A program made the translations under genes and the position numbers. A stretch of 64,000 bases of DNA, taken from NCBI GenBank assembly GCA_011800155.1, contig CM022371.1:2914001-2978000 (forward strand). Direction: 5' to 3'. This DNA comes from Flammulina velutipes. Its lineage: Eukaryota; Basidiomycota; Agaricomycetes; Agaricales; Physalacriaceae. Below, piece by piece: positions 1 to 14,621 of this stretch (position 1 is its first letter; each line of letters opens with the position of its first letter). The notes beneath the pieces were generated by a model. That model was not told the DNA's origin. It worked only from the letters and a program-made list of their open reading frames with translations, and did not search any database.

Positions 1-287
1 AGAAGAGAGCGATAATGACACAGAAGACTTCCGATGCGATGGCGGGATGGACGACATCTGAAAAGATGATACATTCAGAGCTACCCCATGAAGTAAGAGT
101 TGTATAGCCTACTGTTTGTGACCAGACGGAGGGTGATACCCAGAGGCGCGACTGACCTCCTTAAAAAGGATTTAAGTCGGTTTTGTTTGACAACCGTGTT
201 GAGACCGATGGAAAGGCTGATTGCGCCCCAGGCAAAGGCCATAGCGTAGGATGCGAAGCGGACTGCGAATAATGGTGCGCGGGCCAT
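1..287 (-). CDS. Small multi-pass membrane protein, 3' part cut by window edge
   Basis: Reading starts at an ATG at 287 (MARAPLFAV...). The first exon encodes a hydrophobic helix (FASYAMAFAWGAISLSIGL) followed by a basic stretch (KQNRLKSFLRR) and a segment VAPLGITLRL. An intron that starts GTAGGC and ends TTTTCAG joins this to a second hydrophobic stretch (IASEVFCVIIALF) that runs off the left edge, so the C-terminus is missing. This helix, basic loop, VAPxGxT, helix layout is common in small basidiomycete membrane proteins with no named function. The intron and the start are inferred from frame continuity. Upstream in-frame codons offer only a GTG. Confidence 0.5.
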
Positions 288-584
288 TGCGAATAACACT
301 GGATGAGTGGGATGACATGAGGCCGGCCATCTAGTGCTCTTATACCATTCTGTCTATAGCGAGTGGTCCAACGCCGAGCTCTGGACGGCAGGTCGAGAAG
401 CGGGGTCGAGTATATGACTCCGGTGCCGAATCGTACTTGAAAGTCCCGATTGCGGTCAGTGGATGGGCTAGAGTGAGTAGCGGCGATTGCTAGACCAGAA
501 AATGCCGCAGATATAACCTGAGCCTGAGTCGAGATGGTCGGAATTCGAGTCAAATGAACGACAAGCGAGTCCGCCCGACTTTGG

Positions 585-1765
585 CTACACATCAGTATGA
601 AGTAAGTTCAGATCGAGTGATCGCGTGAACCCGAAGTTAAATTGAGCAGATACAAGTAGACATACATACACGCAAGAAGCCGGCTCATGCATCACATCAT
701 TAGTTCGTCGTCCTCCCCTCCCATGTTCGAGATCGGTATCTGAACCACTGATTGTCGTCGCCGTCGTGTTGAGATTCGTTGGCGTAGCAAATTGCATGGT
801 CTCGAACTTTTCACCCCGTGGCGCACCCAATTGATCTAGGTCACGATCAAAGACGGAGAAAAACGTTTGCTGCCAAGTCTTCAAAAGTGTAACCAGTATA
901 ATGATGACCCCTGTGAGTAGTATAAGAACGAATATCAAAGGGAGCGAACTGCCATACGGAAAAATAAATACGGCGACCACAACTCAACGGCCAGTTGCCA
1001 AACTTGATGATGTTGTAGTTCCATGGTACGAGGAGGAGCTACAATATTATTAGAATGAAGATTCTATGCGTAGCTCTTTACGACGTACCCAAAATATGCA
1101 TAGAGGATGATCAAAACGTTCTCTACAAGCGTATTTCGCTTTCTTCCTGGCCTACGCACCTGCTTAATGAATCGACGGTGGTCCCTACGAGTTTGTCAAC
1201 AACCAATGGACGTTATCAATACTGTCGGGTGACCTACCAAACTGTGTATGCACAAAGCACTGTGGTACTGAAGTTTGTTAGGAGTGAACAAAAGATTCTC
1301 AGCATACTGGAGTCTTTCCAGTCAAGCTTTCCCTGAATATCAAGAAGTGGCGATAGATGTAGCTAAAGCGAGAACTTAGCGATGAAACTACCAGTGTTGT
1401 ACTTGAACAAACATACCAGTCGTAGCCAATAACACGACAGCGAGATATGATTTAACATGAACGTTGTCGTGGTATATACACCAAGTCCTCCAGACAACGA
1501 TCACATCAGAGAAGGTACTACATTGATTGCATCAGATGTCATCCTCCGGAGATTTGAAAGAGAACATACACTGAATCTACGGATGATGACCAAAGTGTCT
1601 TGAAGAAGAGAGAACCTCATTCAGGATGTAGGGATCGGAAGTTAACGTCGGAAACTGGCTCTGATACATCTGAACGGCTATAGCTACGTATGCAGTCGAT
1701 AGTGCAATCATCAGGACGATGGCAATGAGCAGGCCTATTCGCGCGCGCGAATTCTTGAGCCCTTT
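585..1765 (-). CDS. Multi-pass membrane protein (N-terminus unresolved)
   Basis: Several exons join into a membrane protein resembling the fungal seven-helix type. They are a helix (IGLLIAIVLMIALSTAYVAI); an exon with VIVVWRTWCIYHD and a following helix (YLAVVLLATT); a helix ending in a Trp (FSTTVLCAYTVW); a basic loop beginning DHRRFIKQVRRPGRKR; and a last helix (PLIFVLILLTGVIIILVTLL) with a polar tail rich in Thr and Gly. The pattern VVWRxW after one helix and a W-x-HRR basic loop after another recurs in basidiomycete-specific membrane proteins. No family name is assigned. The first exons were not found; the supported coding part begins at about 1765 and the stop is at 585. Two of the splice sites are uncertain. 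Confidence 0.45.
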
Positions 1766-2642
1766 CTAACTGGTGCACTGTTAAAGGAAATATGGTTGGG
1801 GTAACGTACACGAGTTTCAAACCTACGGGAGAGCGTAGTAAGTAAGAAGGGCAGATATCGATTTTCTTTGTAGCAAGTATGCGCGCCCAAGTACAATCCA
1901 ACCCTGGTTGGGTGGTGAATGCAGTGTCGCAGCGGCCAGTGGAGCTATTAGCTCCGAGCTTCAGACCAGTCAATACGTTGACGTCAAGTCATCCGATTCA
2001 CGAGAGAGGAATATGCGTAAGACGTTGAAACATGAAGCTGGAGGATCGATGACCACGAGCGATACGCGACGTTGACTGCCTTCGGGCGCCATCTTTAAGC
2101 TTGATATGTAGGTTCGTGAACCACGGATCGCTCGCGAAAGAAGTTGTATGGCGCGGTTTAGACCACACGAGCCTTGCAGATGTGAGCACACCTGTTTTGA
2201 ACAATGCAAGTAGACCGACCTTTCGACAATCAAGTGTATAATCCTTTGTCGCGTAACGGTAGAAATGTAAGATAGCACAAGCTCTGTGTTCCTAAGATCT
2301 AGAGGTCCACTTTCGAAGGCAATGTTGGGTGTTATCCGTCTCTGGATATGTCCCATTTGCGAGGAACGAGTTAACTGACAGGCTTTGAAAGCTTTGTGCC
2401 TGTTTATCTTGCCCGACGAGATTTTGGGAGAGGATCGGGTCAGGTATATTCCTGTATTCGTTGGCTAACGATGTCGATGAAGGGTGGGCGTTGAACACAG
2501 AGAAACTACTTCGGATTATGAGTGCGGTTGCCCTTGTTGATCGAGGGGTTTTTAGCCACGTGAAGCTGATCGGTGGTTACCGAGCTTTGTGGCGCCAAAA
2601 GAAATTGTACATCTTACTTCTAAAAGTACTAAAGAGGTAATT
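1766..2642. other. Unassigned stretch between two membrane-protein genes
   Basis: No convincing gene was built here. The minus strand has short open stretches. One, near 2090-2230, reads ALFKTGVLTSARLVW and then a basic segment. This faintly resembles the TxxTGxLTS segment of DUF6534-like proteins, so a decayed relative or the missing 5' exons of the preceding gene are both possible. The stretch also includes the 3' flank of the DUF6534 gene. Confidence 0.3.
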
Positions 2643-4364
2643 CTACACGAACGATCCAACCTTCCTGTCAAGAGTGCCTTGAACATTGTGCTGAATGTGT
2701 TCCGGTTCTGTATGCTTAGTGGGAGAATACATGTCCTGCATAGAAATTTCTTGCTGAACTTCAACATGGACCTAAGTAGAGGAAATTGACACAGGTATGT
2801 CATAATTAATGAGAGATCACGCACTGTTGTCCCGCGCATATGTGATGGGATGAAGTTGACATTTTTGCTCTCAGAATCGCTGAAAATACTGCCTTTGGGA
2901 ACTTGAATGCCTCGGGAGTTCAATGTCTACAACATCAAGTTGATCAGCGCGCCAAAATAAGAGGGATATTCTAATTACCGCTAGGAGAGTATTCCTGAGA
3001 TAGCAGTCAGCTTCGCTGTTGGAAAAGTAGTCCAGTGAAACTCACGTGTAGAGACGTCCTAACGGGAAGGCGAAAAGCTCGTGTCTAAAGCAGTGGTGCG
3101 TAAATGTTATTGAATCAAATTTCCCGGAGGCTAACTCACAATCCAGTCTGTGGTCCCAATTTCTTGAACCCTGTTAAAATTCCAAACACACCTTATAAGA
3201 CTGTGGTTTACGCACAATAGAAATCAGATGTCCAATCTTTGGGCCTGATTTGAGTCTTCCCAAAATTATGATAGACAAGATACATACCGCAAATAGTGAT
3301 ACCGGAATGGCAGTTTCGACTGCTACCGTGATAATCCGGATAATCAAGTAGTCCGTTCCTATTCACAGTCATGAGAATACAGTTATCTAGCCTGTGAAGT
3401 GCGATCATCACCCTTGAATCCTGTGCGTTTGCTCCACAATATGAAGATTAGAAGAACACTGAAAGGTAGTAAGTTAGCTCATTTGGCATCCAGTCCTCGG
3501 AAGGCGCACGTTATGCAGACATCGCACGCCAGCCCTACGCCAGTCCAACCAGATGCCACTCGAATGTAGGAGTTGTAGCCTTCCGTAGTCGTTACGCCAA
3601 CCAGCAAACGAGCAGCCAGATAAAAGCCCAAAATCCCTTGAGTCGTCGAGGTCAACACTAGAAAGGCAAAGACGTAGTTATTCCAAGGTTTCCTCGCTAT
3701 TCTTCTGATTCTAAACGAGAGGAATATCTGCACATGTCCTTCGTTTGTCAAATGAGAAATGAACAGATTTCGATGATGGCTCACCTGAATAGGAACAGAA
3801 GCACTGGAAGAGGCCAATATAGCCCGTTGAGTAGTCAACGAAAGTCAAAACAGTCGAAACACGTACGCAACAATAAAAAATGGAGAGCACGTATATTCCC
3901 ACATAGATTCGGTTAACACTGATGCGTCGCCGAACCGAGTGACTGTCATCTTCCACAGCATCTGACGAAGTCGTGAGAGTCTTGAAGAGGGTAGGATATG
4001 ATACGTACCTCACATGCAATGATGCTGTGTGCCGTATCCAACGCAAGTGTCCACCAAACAAGGGCTCTAACCCATTTGAATGTTAGTGATGAAGCAACGC
4101 CGTTGACAAAAGTCGTACCGAGTCATCCACTGTAGTAGCAGGTTTGAATCTGCGTAAAGATATCGTGCGTAAAAAAAGGGAACTTACAGAATCCTTGAAG
4201 CCGTAGCGGAAATAGCTGACAGTCTCTGTAGATGTGTCATGAACGCCATAGAGATGTCAAGGGACAGACATACGCATAACCATCAAGCCGTAAAGGAAAG
4301 TATTGGCCGTAATACCAATCTCAATCGCGCCTAACGTGATGGCAAGATTTTGCGAAGGATCCAT
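2643..4364 (-). CDS. DUF6534 domain membrane protein, intron-rich, intact
   Basis: The gene has no long open frame but can be rebuilt from about nine short exons. It starts MDPSQNLAITLGAIEIG at 4364. In order come a first helix ending LMVMQTVSYFRYGFKDS; ALVWWTLALDTAHSIIACE; a segment MWEYTCSPFFIV joined to ASVPIQIFLSFRIRRIARK; a helix region ending ACDVCITVLLIFILW; the loop SKRTGFKGTDYLIIRIITVA; then VETAIPVSLFA, FAFPLGRLYTNTLLATLNSR and a polar tail ending VGSFV at 2643. VPIQ-xFxxxRI, RTGFxxTDxLI and GRLYxNTLLATLNSR in this order are the signature of the DUF6534 family, lineage-expanded in Agaricomycetes and of unknown function. The protein has about seven membrane helices. Exon joins all keep frame and carry GT-AG ends. 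Confidence 0.75.
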
Positions 4365-5252
4365 AGTAGACGTCTGGACAAGAGAACCGTCTTATGATGA
4401 ACGTTAGAAAGATAGAATGGTTGGAGATGGCCAGCAACTTCAAGATGAACCAGAGTAGTTGGACAATGCCGCGGCTCAAAAAGCGCGTGTCTTCGGGCTT
4501 ATATATATAACCCATAGACTTGAATGATAGACCAGGATACTGTAGACCAGAGTACTGTATGTATGTGCACAGGATCTGATGATGGTCCAGTTCTTCGTGG
4601 TCGATTGGTGTTCGACGACAAGGAGCAGTCAGGGTCAGACGAGGCTGTCGGCATTCCTTGACAATAATCCATCGGCATCTACGCCGACTGTCAGTGTGCT
4701 GTACTCACAAAAGGAACTGAGTTCATGCAGCACCATCCAATAATGATTTGGCGGCGAGAAGAGCTAATGGAAAGAAGAACGACGCAGTCTCGCCTTGAAC
4801 AACTCAATTGTTGTCTTACATAAGTTGGTTCCCACGCTTGGATGATGGCGAAGTGATGGCTCTTACCAAAAAGACCATTTTATGAGACGTTGCGACGAAA
4901 GCAATATAATCAAGCTATACTACTTACTAGCGGAGCATAGTAAAAAATTGCCAAATTGCACGCCAGAGCCCACGGTAAGGTACATTTCTCATGGATTCCT
5001 GTAACATCGCATAACCGCTAGACTGTCATCACCATCAGTGTGATCCGAGACGAGTACACAGAAGCTGATAGCTCACTTCCAGGCCCATGCTTGGTGTGTC
5101 CTAGCTCTCACCTAAGTCCCCTCCTCCCTTGTCAGCTGCGCATGGATAGGATTCTGATGGAATTTATCGAGTTTCTTAAGCAATATGAACCCACCCACTA
5201 TCGCTCTTGAGCCATCTTTACCTTCCTTCTCCAAGGAAAACTACTAGTCATT
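4365..5252. other. Intergenic region, divergent promoters
   Basis: This stretch lies between the minus-strand DUF6534 gene and the plus-strand SDR gene, so it should hold both promoters. Only short open frames occur and none extends by splicing into a recognisable protein. No clear repeat or RNA gene was seen. Confidence 0.5.
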
Positions 5253-6410
5253 ATGTCTGTCTCGCTTCCTGGTGGAACTGCATTGGTGACTGGCGCGTGT
5301 ACGTTGTACTTTCCCACATTGTCCTACATATTGTCACAATCTATACTAGCCTCCGGCATTGGCAAGGCCTGCGCTATTGCTTTCGCTAAAGCCGGCGTCA
5401 CAGGCCTCTTCCTCGCAGATATCAACGACTCTGGGCTTGAAGACACCATCATTCAATGCAAGAAGAATGCATCTCATGCTCAATTTCGCGCCGTGCCAAA
5501 AAAGGTTGATGTCACGAAAGAGGATGATGTCGTTGCGATGGTTCAGGATGCCGTTGCAGAATTTGGCCGCTTAGATTATGCAGCGAATGTCGCCGGTGTA
5601 TGTATTTTGTCGCAATTCATTATCATCCCCGAGCTAATGCCACGCTAGATTGGTGACATACCTAAGCCAACTGCACTTCATACCGTTGAAGAATTCGATC
5701 GCGTGCACAGCGTAAATGTTCGTGGCGTATTCCTGTGTATGCGGGAAGAAATCAAGGCAATGCTCCTGAACGAGGCCATCGTTCTACTTGAAGGAAGGGC
5801 CCCTACTCGTGGCTCCATAGTCAACATGGGAAGCATCGGTGCGAACCATTTCTTTATCCCCAAGTTGTTCCATGATTATTCACAGCGCGCTTTCAGGCTC
5901 CCAGATTGGTAAGTGGTTTCTTGACATACAGGACAAATACGGTTCTCACAGTCTCCACTAGTCATTCCAGGGATGACCGGATATGTCTCCTCTAAATTTG
6001 TCAGTCTTCAACACCGACGCCACACCACTTTATTCTGATATGTATAGGCTGTTGACGGCTTGACCAAGACCGCAGCTGTGTCACATGGCGAGGACGGAAT
6101 TCGTCTCAATACAGTCAATCCAGGCTTCATTGTCACCCCGTTGTTTCGCAACACTTACGCTGACCTCACGCCTTTCGAAAACCTAGCGGCCATCAAAGTA
6201 AGTCCTTCAGATAAAAGATACAGATAATTGTCTGACTATTATAGCGTATGGGAATTCCAGAGGAAATCGCGGATTTAACCCTGTGGCTTTCAAGCCCTAT
6301 GGCCTCCTTTATCACTGTATGCTCATTGACTTATATGTGCGTTACACAATTCTGATTTGTTGGTCTAGGGTGCCGCTATCAACTGCGACGGTGGAACCAC
6401 GTTGACTTGA
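5253..6410 (+). CDS. Short-chain dehydrogenase/reductase (SDR), 268 aa
   Basis: Eight exons give a 268-residue classical SDR, an NAD(P)(H)-dependent oxidoreductase of unknown substrate. Exons are 5253-5296, 5350-5597, 5649-5838, 5886-5908, 5962-5999, 6048-6197, 6245-6316 and 6369-6410, and the total length is a whole number of codons. The cofactor motif TGASGIGKA is created across the first intron. NVAGIG follows at about residue 95. The catalytic Ser lies in SIALSGSQIVIPGM, built from a 23-nt exon, and the catalytic Tyr/Lys in YVSSKF. The C-terminus has NTVNPGFIVTPL and a final GAAINCDGGTTLT, as in the family. Everything needed for activity is visible. The size matches soluble SDRs and no signal or membrane segment is present. 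Confidence 0.85.
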
Positions 6411-6538
6411 ACGGTTCACTGGAAACAGAGAGAAACGCACACATTTCGGGGTAGATATAACTTGAAAGCTGTCTACATGTACACACAGATATATATATAA
6501 GAACAATTTTGAACCGCAATACAGACTGTTATATGAAT

Positions 6539-9800
<3,262 letters not shown>

Positions 9801-9937
9801 GATGGTTGAACGTTAATGAACGCGACCATTCGAAAATTGGCGTGTTCTGTGATTGTCACGCTCACTTTAGGGCCGGCGAAAGCGTGTGGCGCCGTGACAG
9901 ATCGTGTGTTGAACCCTGTTAAGCCTCATAACTCACC
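9801..9937. promoter_or_regulatory. Shared promoter of MCM6 and a microprotein gene
   Basis: Only 137 bp separate the MCM6 start (minus) from the start of the 57-residue microprotein (plus), so both must be driven from here. The segment is GC-rich around a palindromic GGCGCC and includes TTGGCG, resembling E2F/SBF-type cell-cycle elements. No TATA box is seen. The regulatory reading is inference. Confidence 0.4.
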
Positions 9938-10327
9938 ATGAATCGGTAAGGACCATTGTGACCCCTCTAGAAGCTCGCTAATATCACTTTAGTGGACCCA
10001 TAGTTCTTGTGCGCCTTCATTACTAGAAGCTCCCCCTTCCATAGCTGACGAATTAAACTTGCTTAGACCATAGATGAAGCTGAGGTAATGCGCTCAACAT
10101 AGCATCTATCTAATTCTATAAACTAACTCCAAGCATCTGATATAGTACTTGCTAGACCAACTTGTATGTTCAGCTTTCTGTTGCTGTGAGGAGACTGATC
10201 TCTGTATCATCAGCCACCACCCTCGAGCGACGACGACGAGCTCGTGAAGAAGCTTCGTTCGCGACTTCAAGACCTCTTGACTGATTTACGCAAGGGTGCG
10301 GAGGGTGTTATATCTCAAAGCTCTTAG
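9938..10327 (+). CDS. 57-residue microprotein encoded by five exons
   Basis: Five tiny exons (9938-9945, 9993-10008, 10067-10084, 10146-10163, 10214-10327) join in a single frame of exactly 58 codons including the stop. Introns all have GT-AG ends and ordinary basidiomycete length. The product starts MNRGPIVLTIDEAEYLLDQL, then has PPPSSDDDELVKKL and a charged amphipathic helix ending RKGAEGVISQSS. It looks like a helical adaptor with a short hydrophobic N-terminal strand. No family is recognised. The gene is head-to-head with MCM6 and ends 54 bp before the convergent S28 peptidase stop. Four introns kept in frame through three exons of 16-18 nt argue for a real, selected gene, but expression evidence is lacking. 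Confidence 0.6.
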
Positions 10328-10381
10328 AGATACATGGCAGATTACAACTGAAGATTTGACAACATGTACAGAACTTTGCTT

Positions 10382-12545
10382 TCAAGCGCTGCTTGTGAAT
10401 TCAGCTAACCAATTATGCATGGACTCCAGAGCCTGCTTATGGAGAGCGCCAATCGAGGCATCAGATGCACCTCTTGCTGCAGACAAGTCCGAGCAATGGA
10501 AACCGTCAGATAGGACAATCGGTTGTCTGTCGGTGCTCTGGATCTCGACACCCTCTGCGTTCATGGTGGCTTCTCTCCATGGATCTCCTAAAAATGAGAC
10601 GGTGAATGGGCATCTACTGAGTATATAGCAACGACCACTTACTCAGTCCATTGGCGAAGAACAGCCGTTCGATGCTGACGTCCCAACCCTTGTAAACTGT
10701 ATTTGTACGCTCGACGTCGGGTAATGGAGGTGACGCGTAGGTATCCTGATACATTAGCTGACATTGGCGCTATACAACGGCTAATCAGAATAGAATATAC
10801 AGACATCAGATCATGCTTACCGCGTCGTAGTTTGTCTCAACATTCACGAGACGGGTGACAATAGGCTTAATGTCGACGCCCAAGGGAGGGCCATCCTGGT
10901 AATATCCGACTTCGTTGCACCTAAGGACAGCGTAAGCTATCGAGCGTTCATCACCAACAAGTGTTCGCACACAATCCAGAACCATGACCGCCAGGTGTTG
11001 TCGATGTCTGTGTTTGTGTAGATTTCCTGAGACGCGTTGTAGCTGCCAAAACAGTCCCTAATAGATGTGTCAGTTAAGTTGACAAGAGGTGAACATACAC
11101 CCAACTAACTCAGCATTAGCGTCTCCACAAACTAATCAACGTTGAGCGTATGCTATTGCGTGCAGAATGAAGTACTGACGTAATGAGTAGTATGTGTCCC
11201 GCCAGTATCCACCCCACGATGCCAGTGCGTTCTCCAGTCCCCAGCCTTCTTCACCGGCTACCTCGCCGTCTTTGACTTCGAGAGCATCGCAAAACTTGGT
11301 GAACTGAGTTCCAGGACCAGAATTTGTCTGTAGAGACTGCCAATCCCAGAGGTTGTTTCTCACTAAGATGGTCAGCGGATAGTCAGGGGAAGATACTCCG
11401 TACGCACAAGCACCAGCAGCGTCATCGAGATGGGTGACATCACTTAGGCCAAAGGTCGCCTTGAGCTCGTCAATGGCGGTGGTGTTATCGCCTGAGAACG
11501 TCTCGTCGACATAAGCAATGACAGCAGCGACGTCAGCAGAACAATTGACAGGCATGTTTTGGCGAATAGGCTCAAAGTACGTCCAGAAATCACTGTGGTA
11601 CGTCTGGACGTCAGCGCATGGTTGTGGGATGGTAGCGCGTGCTTGATAACACATTATGATGCACGTACGTGATAGCTTCCACGACTGCAGAAGATGCGTA
11701 TCCGGCCCAGAAGAGACCAGGTTTGCTAGAAGAAGCGTCAAAGCGTGAAGCAACGACGATTCTCACAACTTACTTCACCATAGTCCAGCTAGTCAGTGCA
11801 CCTGTTTGAAATTAGCACGCGCCTTCTTCGACCGGGTGGCACCATACCAGAATAGCTTCCTCCGACGAGAATCCACGGGGCCTTATCGGGAGTGACTTCC
11901 GTCCCATTAGGCATAGGAAGAGCGACATTCTTTGCGAAGTATTCTAAATCATCAATTGCTTGCTGGATGGTGTGGTACTTGAGGCTCTCTGGGGTGAGAT
12001 CTGGGTATGGGTTACTGAGGCCGTAGAATCGATGCTCAAGGACGATAGTTGCTCCATGTTCTTGTTGAGCGATGAGACCGGTGATGCTGGTGTTTGTGAG
12101 GTATCCGAAGTACGCTATACAGATTTCGTCAGAACCCATCATCATGGATACCAAAGAGTTGCACTCACGCGCAGCGTTGGCTTCTCCAGGTGTCATGAGG
12201 ATGATGGGGCCACCTACAGCGAAGACTCGTTAGTATGAAGTTGAATCACCAGCTACGCAGTTGCTAACCAGGCTGATAGAACTCCCAAGTATGCCAGTAC
12301 CGCTGCGAAAAAGTACCCTTAGAGGCGTCGTCGTGGTCGATGAGCTGGTCGAAGTAGTACACCGTATTATAGGGAGGGATGGACGAGCCAGAAAATTGGA
12401 AGGCCTCCGTGCGGGAATCCAACACCTCCACTACAGGGAGTACAGGGATAGGAGGGGCATTTCCGTGAGGCCGCCCATCTTGTAAACGGGCGTTCACCAA
12501 GGATGCAGATAATGCGAGGAGGGCAACGAGACCAAGCGGTGCCAT
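10382..12545 (-). CDS. Secreted serine peptidase of family S28 (prolyl carboxypeptidase-like)
   Basis: The protein starts with a signal peptide (MAPLGLVALLALSASLVNA) at 12545, then YFDQLIDHDD and GTFSQRYW, the usual S28 opening. The catalytic Ser lies in GGSYSG, preceded by a segment ending KAPWILVGG. A C-terminal exon joins ANGL to RDPWREATM, placing the catalytic Asp, and the last exon holds DGFHCSDL with the catalytic His. The family cleaves after proline near the C-terminus of peptides and acts outside the cell or in the vacuole. Several N-glycosylation sequons (for example NTSITG, NGTEV) fit secretion. The stop is at 10382. About ten introns split the gene; those in the middle (10.6-11.1 kb) were not all placed. 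Confidence 0.85.
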
Positions 12546-13079
12546 TTGGACAGGTGGAAGGCGGGGGAACAGCAGGTAACGCTCACAGAAAGATTACCCA
12601 GATTAAATAGCATTCGACATGGCGCTGATGCTTCCTGGAAGCTGATCGGGAGCATGTGGGACTTCGATATCTGCAAGGTTAGCACAGGGCCAGCATATGG
12701 ATGTACGAATTTGATGACCATCCTGAGCCTCGGAACTGTGGAACAGAGATATCCGTAACTCCCAATAGATCAAAGTCGTTGCACTGTCCTACATATCTTG
12801 CGATCTGACCTTGTTCTGGACAATGATTCCAATAATTGATTCGGAGGAAAGTCCCGCCCGAACACGAGATTTGAAGCAGTGTGGTGTGCATGCCTGGGAT
12901 ATGGGATATGGTCAAGGGCAAGGGCAAGCTGTTGCGCCGGCGCCGAACGATCTACAAAATTGTCCGCCAATCACGGCGTTAACGTCCCCCGCTCCGACGG
13001 CGATACCAAATTAGGCTATCTTCGCATTTTATTTTACATCCAACCACCTTTTATTCCATCCAGCCAACAATCATACAAA
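12546..13079. other. Intergenic region, divergent promoters
   Basis: The region lies between the S28 peptidase (minus) and the RING E3 gene (plus). Short open frames on both strands do not splice into anything recognisable. A small tandem GGGCAA repeat sits near 12915-12930. No RNA gene was seen. Confidence 0.5.
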
Positions 13080-14522
13080 ATGAGTTCGCAAAAGCGCCGC
13101 AGATCATCATCATTGTCGTCTTTGTCCTCAGTTGAACCTCGCCCAGCATCCCGACGGAAGAAATGTTTGTCTCTCTACCAAACTCCTACTACCATGTGCT
13201 AAAATGGACTTACAGCGAAACTTGAAACGAGGGAATGCCCAATATGTAGCGAACACATTCCCGTCCGCTTGTTGGAGAAGCACACAACCTTTGAATCACA
13301 GCGCGTTGAACGGATAATAGGAGAGATTGGGTCAACCGATGTTTTGCAAGATGATCATCAGGAGGAAGGGTACGTTCCCAATCTCCATACGTAGTTCCTA
13401 TCTAACCATTCTGGGTGTAGATCTAACACTCTTCAACGAAGACGCTCTGCTGTTCGCGCTCAAAAATCACTTAACGCCGTACCACAACACGATAATCAGA
13501 CGTCGAAGACCATCCAAGGCATCAAACGAAATCGCAAAAAGCGCTACGCTGGGCTACGGGAGATGACCAGAGAAATCGAAGATGGTTACATTCAGATTTC
13601 GCGTCACGCAGGTCCCAGTCGCCTTGAAATCTCATGTCCTGTGTGCTTGACGACAGTGTCTGGAGACCAAGACGTTGTTGACGCCCATGTTGACGCCTGC
13701 TTAGCGAATGAGTCTCGAACGCTGGAGGAGGGCAGATTAAGAAGAGAACAAGAACAGGCCGCTGCACAGGAACAAGAAGAGTGGGAAGCTGTGGATGAAA
13801 CCATCGTGGGGAACGTTCGAGGTAGTTCCGTTTTTTTCTGTCCAATTTCCTGCAGCTGTCAACTTTCTATAGGAACGGGATTCCATACACGAGATTCGAA
13901 CCTCCATGATGTCGATGATGAGATTGATATAGACGGCGACGATGAAGCCTTTGGCTGTGTCCAGTTCACTGAGGGTGACATCCTAGGCCCTTCAGCGACC
14001 CCGGAGGACGTCGAAGTCGACGTCGAGAACGAGAACGAAGATGACGGCGAAGATGGTTCGGGGAAGACCCTCCGGGAGCTTATAGCAGAAGGTAGAGTGA
14101 AGAAAGGGAAGGAGAAGCGACCACAGGATGGACTAGATGCGGTGAAAGCGAAGATGGATGAAATCATGGGTGTTGGGGATATGGACAGGATCGACCGGGC
14201 GATTCTCGTCGCCAAGAATTCGGGGAGCAAAAGCTCCATTGTCCAGGCGCTTGAGGAGAAGGTGAAGCACCTGGTATGCAATTTGTTTGCCTCCTTATCT
14301 CCTACTATCGCTGACATGTTCTCGAAGGAGACATCTAGAATCTCGTCTACTTCTCTGAGTTGTCGAATCTGCTTAGATCCATACAACGAGCCCACTGTAT
14401 CCACGGGCTGTTGGCATACCTGCTGCAGGGATTGCTGGCTTCGCTGTCTAGGCTCTACGAAACTATGTCCGATATGTAAACGGATAACTGGCGCGACAGA
14501 CCTACGACGCGTGTATCTTTGA
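13080..14522 (+). CDS. RNF220-like RING-type E3 ubiquitin ligase
   Basis: The protein starts MSSQKRRRSSS at 13080. Across two introns it gains a first Cys pair (ECPICSEHIPV, with a His close by), then a basic block (KRNRKKRYAGLREM). A second Cys-His cluster follows (ISCPVCLTTV, DAHVDACL). An acidic, disordered middle leads to a C-terminal RING: CRICLDPYNEP, TGCWHTCC, CWLRCLG, CPICKRITG, ending DLRRVYL. RNF220-type ligases have this layout, with the RING as the last 50 residues and a terminal DLRRIYL-like tail. The N-terminal zinc-binding pairs fit the substrate-binding region. It likely transfers ubiquitin in the nucleus or cytosol; the substrate is unknown. It ends 99 bp from the convergent AFG1 stop. 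Confidence 0.8.
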
Positions 14523-14621
14523 CCATTTAGGACCTTCGCTTTGCTTTTTGATCCTCGTCTTGCTAATTGCATGTTGTACATTATCAATGGTGTAAGTATG
14601 ATATATCGAGGAACCTAGATG

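Noticed and set aside
3360..3480. Apparent frameshift in the DUF6534 gene after RTGFK
   Set aside because: An intron (GTGATG donor, GAATAG acceptor) removes the break and yields RTGFKGTDYLIIRI, the family pattern, so the gene is intact.
6485..6500. Short TA repeat after the SDR gene
   Set aside because: Only about five units in a 3' flank; ordinary low complexity.
13885..13910. GATTCGAACCTCC as a possible reverse tRNA T-loop
   Set aside because: It lies inside the RNF220-like coding exon and no other tRNA arms are found.
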